Made by a program: the position numbers and the translations under genes. Shown in pieces: positions 8,390 to 16,474 of a stretch of 64,000 nucleotides of DNA. Below the pieces are notes generated by a model that searched no databases, was not told the DNA's origin, and worked only from the letters and a program-made list of their open reading frames with translations. Source of the DNA: Desulfospira sp963664655. Its GTDB lineage: Bacteria; Desulfobacterota; Desulfobacteria; Desulfobacterales; Desulfobacteraceae. Each line of letters opens with the position of its first letter. Positions within the stretch are counted from its first letter, which is position 1. Where the stretch lies: NCBI GenBank assembly GCA_963664655.2, contig CAXXHM010000001.1, forward strand, positions 744,001-808,000. The letters are read 5' to 3'.

Positions 8390-9718
8390 TTATTTATAGG
8401 TTTTCTCGAAGGTCCTCAACTGGACATTGCTGCGTTTAACAGCGCTGTCAAGGGCCTCCTGGGGAGACTTCTTACCGTTCCAGACCATTTCAAGTTCTTC
8501 GTTAATGATGTTGCGGATCTGGACAAAGTAGCCCAGGCGCAGGCCCCTGGAAATCTTGGTGGGCTCAGCCCGGTTGAGCTGGAGGATCCCGACTTCCTGA
8601 AGCGGATCGGATTCATAGTACCCCTTGGCCTTAAGGGCCTCATAGGCATCCACGGTAATGGGGAAATAACCGGTTTCTTTGTGCCAGTATTCCTGCATGT
8701 CGTTGCCGGCCAGGAACTTGAGGAATTCGGCAACCCCTTTGTACTCTTTCTTTGAATGGCCGTTGAGCACCCATAACGAGGCCCCGCCGATGATGCTGTT
8801 CTGGGGAGATGTCACACCGGCTTCCACCGGAAGGGGGGCCGCATCCCATTTAAAGTCCTTGATGGCTGTTTTCAGTTTGGCAATGCCGCTGATGGAGTCA
8901 ATGTAAATGGCCGCGTTCTGGGCAATGAACTCGGATTTGGGGCCCTGGTATTTCTGGCCGCCGTACATGAACTGGCCGGTGTCGGCCCAGGATTTGAGGC
9001 GGGTGATGTGCTTGACAACCTGGGGATTGTTGATCAGAAGCTCACAGTCCAGTCCTTCATACCCGTTGGCTTTTGACGCAAAGGCCAGGTTGTGAATGGC
9101 ACTGTAGTTCTCGATCTGGGTCCAGGACTGCCAGGCCGTAACCATGCCGGCCGGAGCAATTTTAGCATCCACAATCTTTTTGGTGATGTCACCCAGTTCA
9201 TCCCAGGTCACCGGTTTGTTTTTTGACAGCGGTGCAATGCCTGCTTTTTCAAGCATGTCCACGTTATAGTACATAATGGGGGTGGAAGAGTTAAAGGGCA
9301 TGGACATCAGCTTGCCGTCGGCGTTCATGTAGTAGGCCAGCACGGCCTGAAGATACCGGCTCCAGTCCACGTCAATGCCGGCGTCCGCCATGAGCTTGTA
9401 TACCGGATAAACTGCTCCGGACAGCATCATGGTCTGGGTGCCCACCTCAAATACCTGAAGGATGTGGGGTTGTTTTTTGGCCCGGAAAGCGGCCACACCG
9501 GCGTTCATGGTTTCATCGTAGTTTCCCTTGAAGGTGCCGACCACCGTGTACTCGGACTGGGATGCGTTGAATTCCTGGATCATTTTTTCAACGACTTCCC
9601 CCCTGGCGCTTCTCATGGCGTGCCACCAGTTAATGGTGACGGGTTCGGCAAAGGCAGACGCCGGAAGGATCAGACAGGCCGCCAAAACCGAAAAAACGAA
9701 CAATTTCGAAAATTTCAT
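8390..9718 (-). CDS. ugpB: sn-glycerol-3-phosphate periplasmic binding protein
   Basis: I place the start at the ATG at 9718, behind an AAGGAG ribosome binding site; a longer frame from 9751 adds only a charged leader. The 442-residue protein has a Sec signal peptide ending in ASAFA (cleavage after about residue 24). The mature part follows the E. coli UgpB pattern from memory: KGNYDETM, ILQVFEVGTQTMM, PFNSSTP, IIGGASLWVL and GLRLGYFVQIR. It captures G3P (and probably glycerophosphodiesters) in the periplasm. It is first gene of ugpBAE, with its own promoter at 9774-9802. Confidence 0.9.
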   Translation of the reverse strand: MKFSKLFVFSVLAACLILPASAFAEPVTINWWHAMRSARGEVVEKMIQEFNASQSEYTVVGTFKGNYDETMNAGVAAFRAKKQPHILQVFEVGTQTMMLSGAVYPVYKLMADAGIDVDWSRYLQAVLAYYMNADGKLMSMPFNSSTPIMYYNVDMLEKAGIAPLSKNKPVTWDELGDITKKIVDAKIAPAGMVTAWQSWTQIENYSAIHNLAFASKANGYEGLDCELLINNPQVVKHITRLKSWADTGQFMYGGQKYQGPKSEFIAQNAAIYIDSISGIAKLKTAIKDFKWDAAPLPVEAGVTSPQNSIIGGASLWVLNGHSKKEYKGVAEFLKFLAGNDMQEYWHKETGYFPITVDAYEALKAKGYYESDPLQEVGILQLNRAEPTKISRGLRLGYFVQIRNIINEELEMVWNGKKSPQEALDSAVKRSNVQLRTFEKTYK

Positions 9719-9773
9719 CTCTTTCTCCTTCTCAAAAAAAAATGTTATCAACGTTTATCTAATTGGGTTAGAC

Positions 9774-9802
9774 ATCATATTTCGACTTGTATAACCTATC
9801 AA
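9774..9802 (-). promoter_or_regulatory. sigma70-type promoter for ugpBAE
   Basis: On the minus strand TTGATA (9802-9797) and TATGAT (9779-9774) are separated by exactly 17 bp, giving five of six matches at each box. Transcription would start about 50 nt before ugpB. Confidence 0.5.
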
Positions 9803-9813
9803 GGTTTAATAGG
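9795..9813. promoter_or_regulatory. candidate operator in the ugpB/ugpC divergent region
   Basis: CCTAT (9795-9799) and ATAGG (9809-9813) form an inverted repeat overlapping the ugpB -35 box. A weak plus-strand promoter (TTGTAT, 17 bp, TAGGAT at 9787-9815) crosses the same site, so one regulator could control both directions. The DeoR-type protein at 15328 is a possible binder by inference only. Confidence 0.25.
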
Positions 9814-9924
9814 ATATACAAAGCGTGTCAAGAATTTAAATTATTGCATTCTGATTGCTTTTATAGTTTTATGATCGAAATGGCGATTCTTCCAGGAATC
9901 ACAACACCAAGGCATGGGAAATAC

Positions 9925-11025
9925 ATGGCTGAATTAAACTTAGAGAATGTGGTCAAAAAATATGGCAAAACCCAGGTGATTCACGATCTGAACCTGCATA
10001 TCAGAGATAAGGAATTCCTGGTGCTGGTGGGCCCGTCAGGCTGCGGCAAGTCCACCCTTCTTCGGATGGTGGCCGGACTTGAAGAAATTACAGACGGAAC
10101 CATCTCCATCAACGGAGAAATCGTCAATGACGTCGCGCCAAAAGACAGGGGCCTGTCCATGGTTTTCCAGAACTATGCCCTGTACCCGCACATGAATGTG
10201 TTTAACAACATGGCCTTTGGACTGAAGCTGAAAAAAACACCCAAGCATGAGATCAAACAGCGGGTGGAGGAGGTGGCCGCCATCCTCGGACTTGAAAACC
10301 TGCTGCTGCGCAAGCCCCATGAACTTTCCGGCGGCCAGCGCCAGCGGGTGGCCATGGGCCGGGCCATGGTGAGAAAGCCCTCTATTTTCCTCTTTGACGA
10401 GCCCTTGTCCAACCTGGACGCCAAGCTGCGGATTCAGATGCGGGCCGAAATCAAGCTGCTTCATCAGCGGGTTGATTCCACCATCATCTATGTCACCCAT
10501 GACCAGGTCGAGGCCATGACCCTGGCAGACCGCATCGTTGTTCTCAGGGACGGGTACATTGAACAGGTGGGCACCCCCCTGGAATTGTTTTCAAAACCGG
10601 CCAACACCTTTGTGGCCGGTTTTATCGGTACGCCGCCCATGAACCTGACCGACTGCCGCATCAAAAAAACAGACAAAGATACGGTCCTTGAATTTGACGG
10701 CGGGCTTGAGATCCCGGTGCCGGAAAAAGAGAACACCCGCCTTGAACATGGCCAGTCCGTTGTCATGGGACTGCGCTGCGAGGAGATTGTGCCGGCGGAC
10801 CAGGGCCCGGAAGGGTCAGGTTCCGGCCAGCGGTTTTCAGGTGTGGTGCGGGTGGCAGAACCTCTGGGCAACGAAACCCACCTGCACATTGACATCCAGG
10901 GGGTATCCTTCATGTCCCGGGCTGAGGGAAAACAAATTTTTAATTCCGGACAACCCGTTGATCTGGTGATGAATCTGAATCAAATGCATATATTTGATGC
11001 CGGGACCACCCGGGTCATTTATTAA
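9925..11025 (+). CDS. ugpC: ABC transporter ATPase for sn-glycerol 3-phosphate (UgpC/MalK-type)
   Basis: The start is set at the ATG at 9925 (MAELNLENVVKKYGKT), because upstream codons of the longer frame do not resemble the family. The 366-residue protein has Walker A GPSGCGKST (36-44), signature LSGGQRQ, Walker B IFLFDEPLSNLD, the H-loop in VTHDQ and a C-terminal TOBE regulatory domain, as in MalK and UgpC. It powers the UgpAE channel. It is unusually placed: divergent from ugpBAE rather than last in the operon. A C-rich/G-rich stem follows its stop. Confidence 0.88.
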   Translation: MAELNLENVVKKYGKTQVIHDLNLHIRDKEFLVLVGPSGCGKSTLLRMVAGLEEITDGTISINGEIVNDVAPKDRGLSMVFQNYALYPHMNVFNNMAFGLKLKKTPKHEIKQRVEEVAAILGLENLLLRKPHELSGGQRQRVAMGRAMVRKPSIFLFDEPLSNLDAKLRIQMRAEIKLLHQRVDSTIIYVTHDQVEAMTLADRIVVLRDGYIEQVGTPLELFSKPANTFVAGFIGTPPMNLTDCRIKKTDKDTVLEFDGGLEIPVPEKENTRLEHGQSVVMGLRCEEIVPADQGPEGSGSGQRFSGVVRVAEPLGNETHLHIDIQGVSFMSRAEGKQIFNSGQPVDLVMNLNQMHIFDAGTTRVIY

Positions 11026-11210
11026 CCCCCGCCCCCCCCGCAGGGGGCCTGATCCTCAATCATTTGAATTTCCAAACCAGTGATGAAATAATCCAGCCAC
11101 CCGGTCATGTCCATGTCGTTTTGAGAATGTGCGCGTTAGTCCTCCAATAACAAAATAAATCAACGCCGATTCAATAGTAGCTTTGAACGTTTGATAATAG
11201 ATTGTGGGGG

Positions 11211-11234
11211 GTGTTCATTTGGGTGTTCATTTGG
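11211..11234. repeat. 12-bp tandem duplication
   Basis: GTGTTCATTTGG occurs twice in tandem. The second copy runs into the first of the two 38-bp direct repeats that follow. Confidence 0.7.
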
Positions 11235-11305
11235 GGTCGGGCCACTCTATCTATCCAATATTCCATTTTCATTTGGGGTCGGGCCACTCTATCTATCCAA
11301 TATTC
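11226..11305. repeat. two 38-bp direct repeats, 42-bp period
   Basis: The unit beginning TTCATTTGGGGTCGGGCC occurs identically at 11226-11263 and 11268-11305. The motif GGGGTCGGGCC recurs inverted near 11498 as GGCCCGACCCCG. Only two units exist, so this is not a CRISPR array. Such GGGTCGGGCC sequences suggest the scar of a REP-type or transposase-associated element. The 11026-11560 gap has no gene I can support. Confidence 0.7.
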
Positions 11306-11340
11306 TATGAAATAGGCTAAAAACAGCGCTGTTTTTTTGT

Positions 11341-11380
11341 CTTAATCGATCCTTTTTGGGCCAAAAAAGGGTTGATTAAG
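11341..11380. terminator. long A/T-rich hairpin
   Basis: CTTAATCGATCC(T)5GG pairs with a nearly complementary arm around GGCC, giving about 18 bp with few mismatches. It is 316 bp downstream of ugpC and could terminate that transcript or be part of the repeat element. Confidence 0.45.
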
Positions 11381-11560
11381 GCAATCTCATTGGGGTTCTC
11401 ATCCATAAAAGGGCTTTTTGGGGGGTAAAAACCTTCAATTAAGCCTGGTTATGGCTGGATTTTTAAATGAAATCTTTAAAATAACAGCTGGTTAGCTTGG
11501 CCCGACCCCGCCCCTAACCCGCCCCTGAACCCTACACCCGCCCCTAACCGCCCCTTTGAA

Positions 11561-11965
11561 TTACTGAACGGCCCAATTTTCAACCTTTAACGATTCAATT
11601 CTCTGAAATTCTTTTTCGTTATTAGTCACTAATATCAAATTTTCACTTATTGCATGGGCCGCGATAAGCATATCCAGCGGCCCTATCACGTTCCCTTGGC
11701 TTTCAAGTTCTGAGCGTATTAATCCATAGTATTTTGATGCGTTTTCATCATAAGGCAATATCGTGAATGGAGTTAGAAATTCGTCAAGTCGTTTAGCATT
11801 TTGTTTTTTCTTTTGGCTTTTGGCAACGCCATAGTTAAGCTCTGATACGGTGATAGAGGATATCCCTATTTGGCCTATTTCAAAAGTCTTAAACCTTTCA
11901 ATAACCTCAGGAGGACGTTTGTTCATTATATAAATACAGATGTTTGTATCAATCAAATAATTCAT
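11561..11965 (-). CDS. vapC: VapC-family PIN-domain toxin
   Basis: The 134-residue PIN-domain ribonuclease has conserved acids D6 (LIDTN), E42 (SELNYG) and D98 (PLDMLIAAHA), plus the VTNNEKEF motif near the end. VapC toxins cleave tRNA or rRNA when the antitoxin is lost. It overlaps vapB by 17 bp, the usual antitoxin-first order. The region is clearly more A+T-rich than its neighbours and is bordered by repeats, suggesting horizontal acquisition. Confidence 0.9.
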   Translation of the reverse strand: MNYLIDTNICIYIMNKRPPEVIERFKTFEIGQIGISSITVSELNYGVAKSQKKKQNAKRLDEFLTPFTILPYDENASKYYGLIRSELESQGNVIGPLDMLIAAHAISENLILVTNNEKEFQRIESLKVENWAVQ

Positions 11966-12197
11966 TCAACCCAACCCTTTCCTGCTGTAGATTAGGTTGA
12001 TTCCTGTCAGTCATAAACGGCTTATCGTATTTTTTCAAATTGTCTTCCCAGATATTCCATGCTGTTTTGTTTTTTGGTATTAAAAGAACTCCCTGAGAAA
12101 TTTTTTTAATATAAACTTCCTCACCTTCAAATCGGTAGGCTTTAGGTAGCCTCAATGCTTGGCTTCGTCCATTGATAAATAATTTTGCTGTATCCAT
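11949..12197 (-). CDS. vapB: VapB-family antitoxin (AbrB-like DNA-binding)
   Basis: I start the gene at the ATG at 12197, preceded by GGGAGGA; this gives the canonical opening MDTAKLFINGRSQALRLPK. The 82-residue protein has an N-terminal swapped-hairpin AbrB fold for DNA binding and a C-terminal tail that would wrap the VapC active site. It should neutralise VapC and, with it, repress the operon through the palindrome at 12223-12244. Confidence 0.88.
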   Translation of the reverse strand: MDTAKLFINGRSQALRLPKAYRFEGEEVYIKKISQGVLLIPKNKTAWNIWEDNLKKYDKPFMTDRNQPNLQQERVGLNELFD

Positions 12198-12222
12198 ATT
12201 CCCATCCTCCCCCAATCATGTA

Positions 12223-12244
12223 GTATATATCATTAAATATATAC
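12223..12244. promoter_or_regulatory. vapBC autoregulatory operator
   Basis: GTATATAT and ATATATAC form a perfect 8-bp inverted repeat with a 6-bp spacer, 26 bp upstream of the vapB start where the promoter -10 is expected. VapBC complexes typically bind such paired half-sites. Confidence 0.55.
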
Positions 12245-12670
12245 CCATAGAATGGCATGTCAATATAGAAAACAGCATGGTTGGGATTTTGAAGCATAAC
12301 AAGTTAATCTCCGGTTGTCCGCATATCTCTAATATTCTTGATATCTAACCGCATATCATTCGTGGGACCAATGATATTTGAAACACTATTGAAATTCGAT
12401 TTTACGATCTAAAAGTTCGTATCAAGGCTGAAGTGAGAAGTAAAGACATTTAGGAAGATTAAAATCTCCTGATTACATCTTATATATTATATGCCTGCCT
12501 ATGATGGATTCCTGAGAAGCGACGAATATGTCCATTATTGTCCGCTGGTTTGAGGATCTAAAGGGTGTGGAAGTATACATAGAGTTAACACCATATTTTC
12601 TTTTGCAAAAATTTTACATTTATCTAAAAGCTCGCGCCCTGAACGGAGAGCTCCTTTTGCCAGTAAAACA

Positions 12671-12704
12671 GGATGAATCCGGGCTTGCATCAAAGCCCGT
12701 ATCC
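12671..12704. other. stem-loop upstream of acyl-CoA synthetase
   Basis: CGGGCTT (12680-12686) pairs with AAGCCCG (12693-12699), extended by an outer GGAT/ATCC pair. The 12198-12802 gap otherwise holds the vap operator and this and the next hairpin. The small open frame across it resembles no protein. Confidence 0.45.
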
Positions 12705-12743
12705 AGGTATTAAAAGCCCGTTTGTTATGTCGTGCCTGAACGC

Positions 12744-12762
12744 AGCCGTGTTTTAGACGGCT
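12744..12762 (+). other. short hairpin in acyl-CoA synthetase leader
   Basis: AGCCGT and ACGGCT pair around a 7-nt loop about 40 nt before the start codon. Flanking bases extend the pairing imperfectly. Confidence 0.35.
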
Positions 12763-12802
12763 CGTTAGAGAGGAAAAAATCATCAATACAAGAGGACATA
12801 TT

Positions 12803-14572
12803 ATGCCCGCTTCAGACCTTGGCCGAATTCTTTGGGATGCAATGGACCAAAACAAGAATCAAACAGCACTGCAGTTTAAACAAGAGGATCAATGGCAGAC
12901 CATGACCTATGGCCAGTTGGCAGGCGAAATATTCGCCCTGTCTTCTGCTATGATCAAGGCCGGTGTGAAGCCTGGTGACAGGATAGGCATCTATTCAGCC
13001 AACCGGTATGAATGGAGTATTGTCGATTTCGCGTCTATTTTTACCGGAGCCATATCTGTTCCCATTTTCAGCACCAATTCCATTGATCAGACAGCCTATA
13101 TTATAGAAAATGCCGGTATCAACCTGATTTTCATCGGCGGTGAAAGTCAGTTGGATCAGATTTTAAATCTGAATGCCCCAAATCTCAAAGTGGTCTCGTT
13201 TGACCTGTTAAGGGAAGGCATAGAGGATTTTCTAACATTTAAAACTCAAAGCCCCATGGACAGGAATGCCGTTGACGCCAGATTGAAAACACTGACGCCG
13301 GACCAGACCCTGACCATTGTGTATACCTCCGGCACAACAGGGATGCCCAAGGGGGTGATGCTCAGTCATGCCAATTTTATCTATGAATTTTCTGCCCTGG
13401 ACGCCTATTTTAATATAACCCATGAAGACCAGTCTCTTTGTTTTCTGCCGTTAAGCCATGTTTATGAGCGCGCCTGGTCTTACTATATTTTTTCCAAAGG
13501 CGCGTGCAATGCCTATTTGTCAGATCCCAGAAAGATTCTGCCGGCGTTAAGTGAAATAAAACCAACGGTAATGGTTTCCGTTCCCAGATTGTTTGAAAAA
13601 ATTTATGCGGCGGTACTGGATGCCCAGGAGAAGGCCCCGCCTTTAAAACAATCTGTTTTTAACACCGCCTTAAAAGCCGGGGCTGCCTATCATGGAATGA
13701 AAAAAGACGGGGCTCGTGTTCCGGTGTGGCTTTTAATTAAATTCCGGATTCTGGACCGTTTGGTTCTTTCAAAAATAAGAGATATTGTAGGGGGCCCCAA
13801 AAAAGTTTTCGCAGCCGGCGGGGCACCATTAGATAAAACTATCGAAGAGTTCTTTTTTGCCTGCGGACTGCTGGTTTGCCAGGGATACGGTATGACGGAA
13901 ACCGCCCCCCTGATCAGTTTCAACTGTCCCGCGTCTTTTAAATTCGGCTCGGTGGGCAAACCCTTGCCGGGTTGTGACGTTAAAATCGGGGATCAAGGGG
14001 AGATTCTGGTTAAAGGCGGTCAGGTAATGAAGGGATATTACAATGATCCTGAGGCCACGGCAGAGGCCATCGTGGATGGGTGGCTTAAAACCGGGGATGT
14101 GGGAGATATTGATCCTGAGGGTTATTTGCACATCACCGACCGAATCAAAGAACTGATCGTTACCTCCGGGGGGAAGAACGTTGCCCCTCAGCATATAGAA
14201 ACCCTTGTGGGCAAAGACATCTTTATTGAACAGATCATTGCCATAGGAGACCGAAGAAAATTCATGTCCGCACTGGTTGTACCGGCAATGGACGTCCTTG
14301 AAGGTTGGGCACGTAACAATGGCATTACCTGGGATTCAATAAAATCACTCCTTGAAAACCCCGAGGTCCTCGCCCTGTACCGGGAGCGAATCGATTTGAA
14401 CTCCCCGGCTCTGGCCAAATTTGAAACCATTAAAAAGTTTATGCTGTTGCCCAACCCTTTTACCGTAGAGGATGGAGAGATCACAACTACTTTAAAACTG
14501 AAACGAAAGATCATTACTGCAAAATATCTCGACCTGATTGAAGCCATGTATCGTGAAGAACCTGTGGAATAG
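12803..14572 (+). CDS. long-chain acyl-CoA synthetase (AMP-binding, FadD-like)
   Basis: The enzyme activates a fatty acid to its acyl-AMP and then its CoA thioester. The 589-residue protein carries the P-loop-like AMP-binding motif YTSGTTGMPKGVMLSH near residue 172, the adenylate motif GYGMTETAP near 362, LKTGD near 430, and a C-terminal lysine region (LKLKRK). Its length and motifs fit the long-chain class often found as several paralogues in Desulfobacterota. It is monocistronic, with AGAGGA before the ATG. The substrate chain length is not readable from sequence. Confidence 0.88.
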   Translation: MPASDLGRILWDAMDQNKNQTALQFKQEDQWQTMTYGQLAGEIFALSSAMIKAGVKPGDRIGIYSANRYEWSIVDFASIFTGAISVPIFSTNSIDQTAYIIENAGINLIFIGGESQLDQILNLNAPNLKVVSFDLLREGIEDFLTFKTQSPMDRNAVDARLKTLTPDQTLTIVYTSGTTGMPKGVMLSHANFIYEFSALDAYFNITHEDQSLCFLPLSHVYERAWSYYIFSKGACNAYLSDPRKILPALSEIKPTVMVSVPRLFEKIYAAVLDAQEKAPPLKQSVFNTALKAGAAYHGMKKDGARVPVWLLIKFRILDRLVLSKIRDIVGGPKKVFAAGGAPLDKTIEEFFFACGLLVCQGYGMTETAPLISFNCPASFKFGSVGKPLPGCDVKIGDQGEILVKGGQVMKGYYNDPEATAEAIVDGWLKTGDVGDIDPEGYLHITDRIKELIVTSGGKNVAPQHIETLVGKDIFIEQIIAIGDRRKFMSALVVPAMDVLEGWARNNGITWDSIKSLLENPEVLALYRERIDLNSPALAKFETIKKFMLLPNPFTVEDGEITTTLKLKRKIITAKYLDLIEAMYREEPVE

Positions 14573-14679
14573 ATTTGCCTGCCCATATGATAATGGGAGA
14601 AATGGGGTCACATCTTGATCAGTGACTATCGCCGGGTGGCGGGGCCTCTCAGTGATGGGGGCGCCTTATCCCGATCCGA

Positions 14680-15321
14680 TTATCTTTTTTCTGTCACATA
14701 CAGTTGAAAAGAAACCGCTTTGCCTTCCATTTGAAAGTTCTCTGCTACAAACTCTATTTTTTTTAACAAAGAAAACCCATTGCCTGTAATCAGGTCAAAA
14801 AGATACTTGCTGCTGTGCTGATAATTTACCAATCCGTTTTTGCCTGGCGGCTTTTCGATAAATTTTGATTCGTGTTGACCGGTATTCTCTTCGATAATAA
14901 ATGCAAATATTCCCCCTTTTTTTAATACCCTCGAAATCTCAGAAAACAAAGCATCCAATTGGGGAATAAAATATAGAACAGCGTTGGCGCTTACATGGTT
15001 AAAATAATTGGTCTGATATGGCAATGGGGTATCGTTCAGGTCAAATTGCCGCAAGTCTGCCGCTATATGTTTTTGTCTACAGACTTCAAGCATTTCCTGA
15101 GAATAATCAAGGCCGTAAATTTTTAAACCGGCTTTGTGAAATGCGGTTGCGCTCAGTCCTGTTCCGATACCGATATCTAAAATTTTATCATTTGCTGTCA
15201 GGAATTCATAAACCATTCCAAACAGGACTTCAGCCCCATACCATTTCTGCTTTTTTACGGCGGCCTCATATTTTGCTGCAAATTCTTTTTTGAAAAACAA
15301 ATTCTTTTCCGGATTCATCAT
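14680..15321 (-). CDS. class I SAM-dependent methyltransferase
   Basis: The 213-residue protein has the Rossmann SAM-binding motif ILDIGIGTGLSA (about residues 45-56), an acidic motif at YGLDYS and the post-motif ANAVLYFIP strand, so it is a Methyltransf_11-type enzyme. The substrate is unknown. It starts 6 bp after the DeoR-type gene and is probably cotranscribed with it. Its codons are visibly more A+T-rich than those of flanking genes, hinting at a separate origin. Confidence 0.8.
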   Translation of the reverse strand: MMNPEKNLFFKKEFAAKYEAAVKKQKWYGAEVLFGMVYEFLTANDKILDIGIGTGLSATAFHKAGLKIYGLDYSQEMLEVCRQKHIAADLRQFDLNDTPLPYQTNYFNHVSANAVLYFIPQLDALFSEISRVLKKGGIFAFIIEENTGQHESKFIEKPPGKNGLVNYQHSSKYLFDLITGNGFSLLKKIEFVAENFQMEGKAVSFQLYVTEKR

Positions 15322-15327
15322 AAACCA

Positions 15328-16101
15328 TCACCGGGCTACGATCACTTTAAGGCCGATGGCCTCAAGCTCCTCTTTGAATTCTTTTTTTATGCCGGCATCG
15401 GTGATGAGCATATCGACTTTTTTGATGGGGGCGCTCACAAAGTTGGAGACCACGCCCATTTTGCTGGAGTCGGCCACAACCATCACCGGCCCTGATGTCT
15501 GGTCGATCATGAGGCGGGCCACCGCAGCCTCTTCCTGCACCGGCGTGGTCAGGCCGTATTTGATGCTCACACCGTCCACACCGATAATGGCCTTGCTGCC
15601 GCACACGTTCTTTAAGGTGCTGTGGGTGAGATCCCCGATAAGGGAGTTGGACTGCCGGCGGTACTGGCCGCCGGTAAGGATGACTTCGATTTCGGGGTTT
15701 TGAATCTCGGACAGGGCATTGGCGTTGCTGGTGATGATGCGGATGCCCCTGCCGCTTAAATGGCGCAAAACCTGGGAGTTGGTGGAACCGGTATTGATCA
15801 GGACGGTATCCCCGGCCTCAATGAACTGATTGGCGGCCATGCCGATCTTTTCTTTTTGCAGCCGCTGGGTCTGGTCCTTTTCCGAATATAAATATTCCCC
15901 TTTGACCCGCCGCCGGAGAATGGCACCGCCGTGGGTCCGTTCCAGGATGCCCTTTTTTTCAAGTTTGTCAAAATCCCGCCGGATGGTCAGCTCCGTCACC
16001 TCAAACAGGTGGCTCAGTTCCGTCACCTTGACGATTCCCTTTTCCTCGATAAGGCTCTGGATTCTTGACTGGCGGTCCAATGGGATGAGGGAATGGGGCA
16101 T
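15328..16101 (-). CDS. DeoR/GlpR-family transcriptional regulator
   Basis: I start at the ATG at 16101 (MPHSLIPLDRQSRIQ), which has AAGGA before it and gives the family's usual 257 residues. The N-terminal winged helix (about 10-60) contains TELTIRRDFDKLEKKGI, the DeoR recognition helix. The C-terminal sensor domain has INTGSTNSQVL and the VADSSKMG motif, which bind phosphorylated sugars. The family includes GlpR, which responds to G3P, so control of the glp/ugp genes 5-13 kb away is plausible but inferred. It may instead regulate itself and the methyltransferase. Confidence 0.85.
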   Translation of the reverse strand: MPHSLIPLDRQSRIQSLIEEKGIVKVTELSHLFEVTELTIRRDFDKLEKKGILERTHGGAILRRRVKGEYLYSEKDQTQRLQKEKIGMAANQFIEAGDTVLINTGSTNSQVLRHLSGRGIRIITSNANALSEIQNPEIEVILTGGQYRRQSNSLIGDLTHSTLKNVCGSKAIIGVDGVSIKYGLTTPVQEEAAVARLMIDQTSGPVMVVADSSKMGVVSNFVSAPIKKVDMLITDAGIKKEFKEELEAIGLKVIVAR

Positions 16102-16234
16102 GTCGGGTTCCTTATGGGACAAATGAAAAACATATACCAGAATTTTGCTTGAAGAATCAATCCCCAACCATGGGGCCATTGGCGGATAAGCAAATTTTTA
16201 ATCCGGCATGGTATTTCGATTTTGGGCAGGCGTG

Positions 16235-16266
16235 GGCCATGGCCAAGAATCGCGGGCATGGCCCGC
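16235..16266. repeat. REP-like palindromic element
   Basis: A GGCCATGGCC palindrome (16235-16244) is followed by AATC and the stem GCGGGC-atg-GCCCGC (16252-16266), then TCCAACA. The pattern resembles the REP stem known from pseudomonads (GCGGG...CCCGCTCC(T/A)ACA). It sits in the divergent gap between the DeoR gene and the operon starting at 16475. Confidence 0.55.
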
Positions 16267-16284
16267 TCCAACAAGGCTGGTTTT

Positions 16285-16321
16285 CCGGTCTGCGGTCTCC
16301 GGTCTCCCGTCTCCGGTCTCC
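16285..16321. repeat. C-rich heptamer array, five units
   Basis: Five consecutive 7-bp units (CCGGTCT, GCGGTCT, CCGGTCT, CCCGTCT, CCGGTCT) belong to the same family as the arrays at 28590, 37898 and, inverted, 57253. Nothing else was recognised in the 16102-16474 gap beyond this and the REP-like stem. Confidence 0.75.
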
Positions 16322-16474
16322 CTGTTTTCTTTATTACCGTTTGATCATTTTAACAAAATCATGCCCCTAAATATTGATCCGGACACACTTTTACGGTAGA
16401 ATTCATTAAATATTTCACATTACTTTTTGTGTGGTGCATATTTAATAATCACCATCATTTAATAAGGAGGTCTC

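Noticed and set aside
11226..11305. CRISPR array
   Set aside because: Only two repeat units with a 4-bp spacer and no cas genes.
12528..12713. Possible 61-residue protein upstream of the acyl-CoA synthetase
   Set aside because: It spans a strong stem-loop, lacks a ribosome site and resembles nothing known.
12735..12778. Integron attC-like site next to vapBC
   Set aside because: The stem with an extra base and a CGTTAG end looked tempting, but the core motifs RYYYAAC and GTTRRRY are not satisfied and the length is below the attC minimum. No integrase is present.
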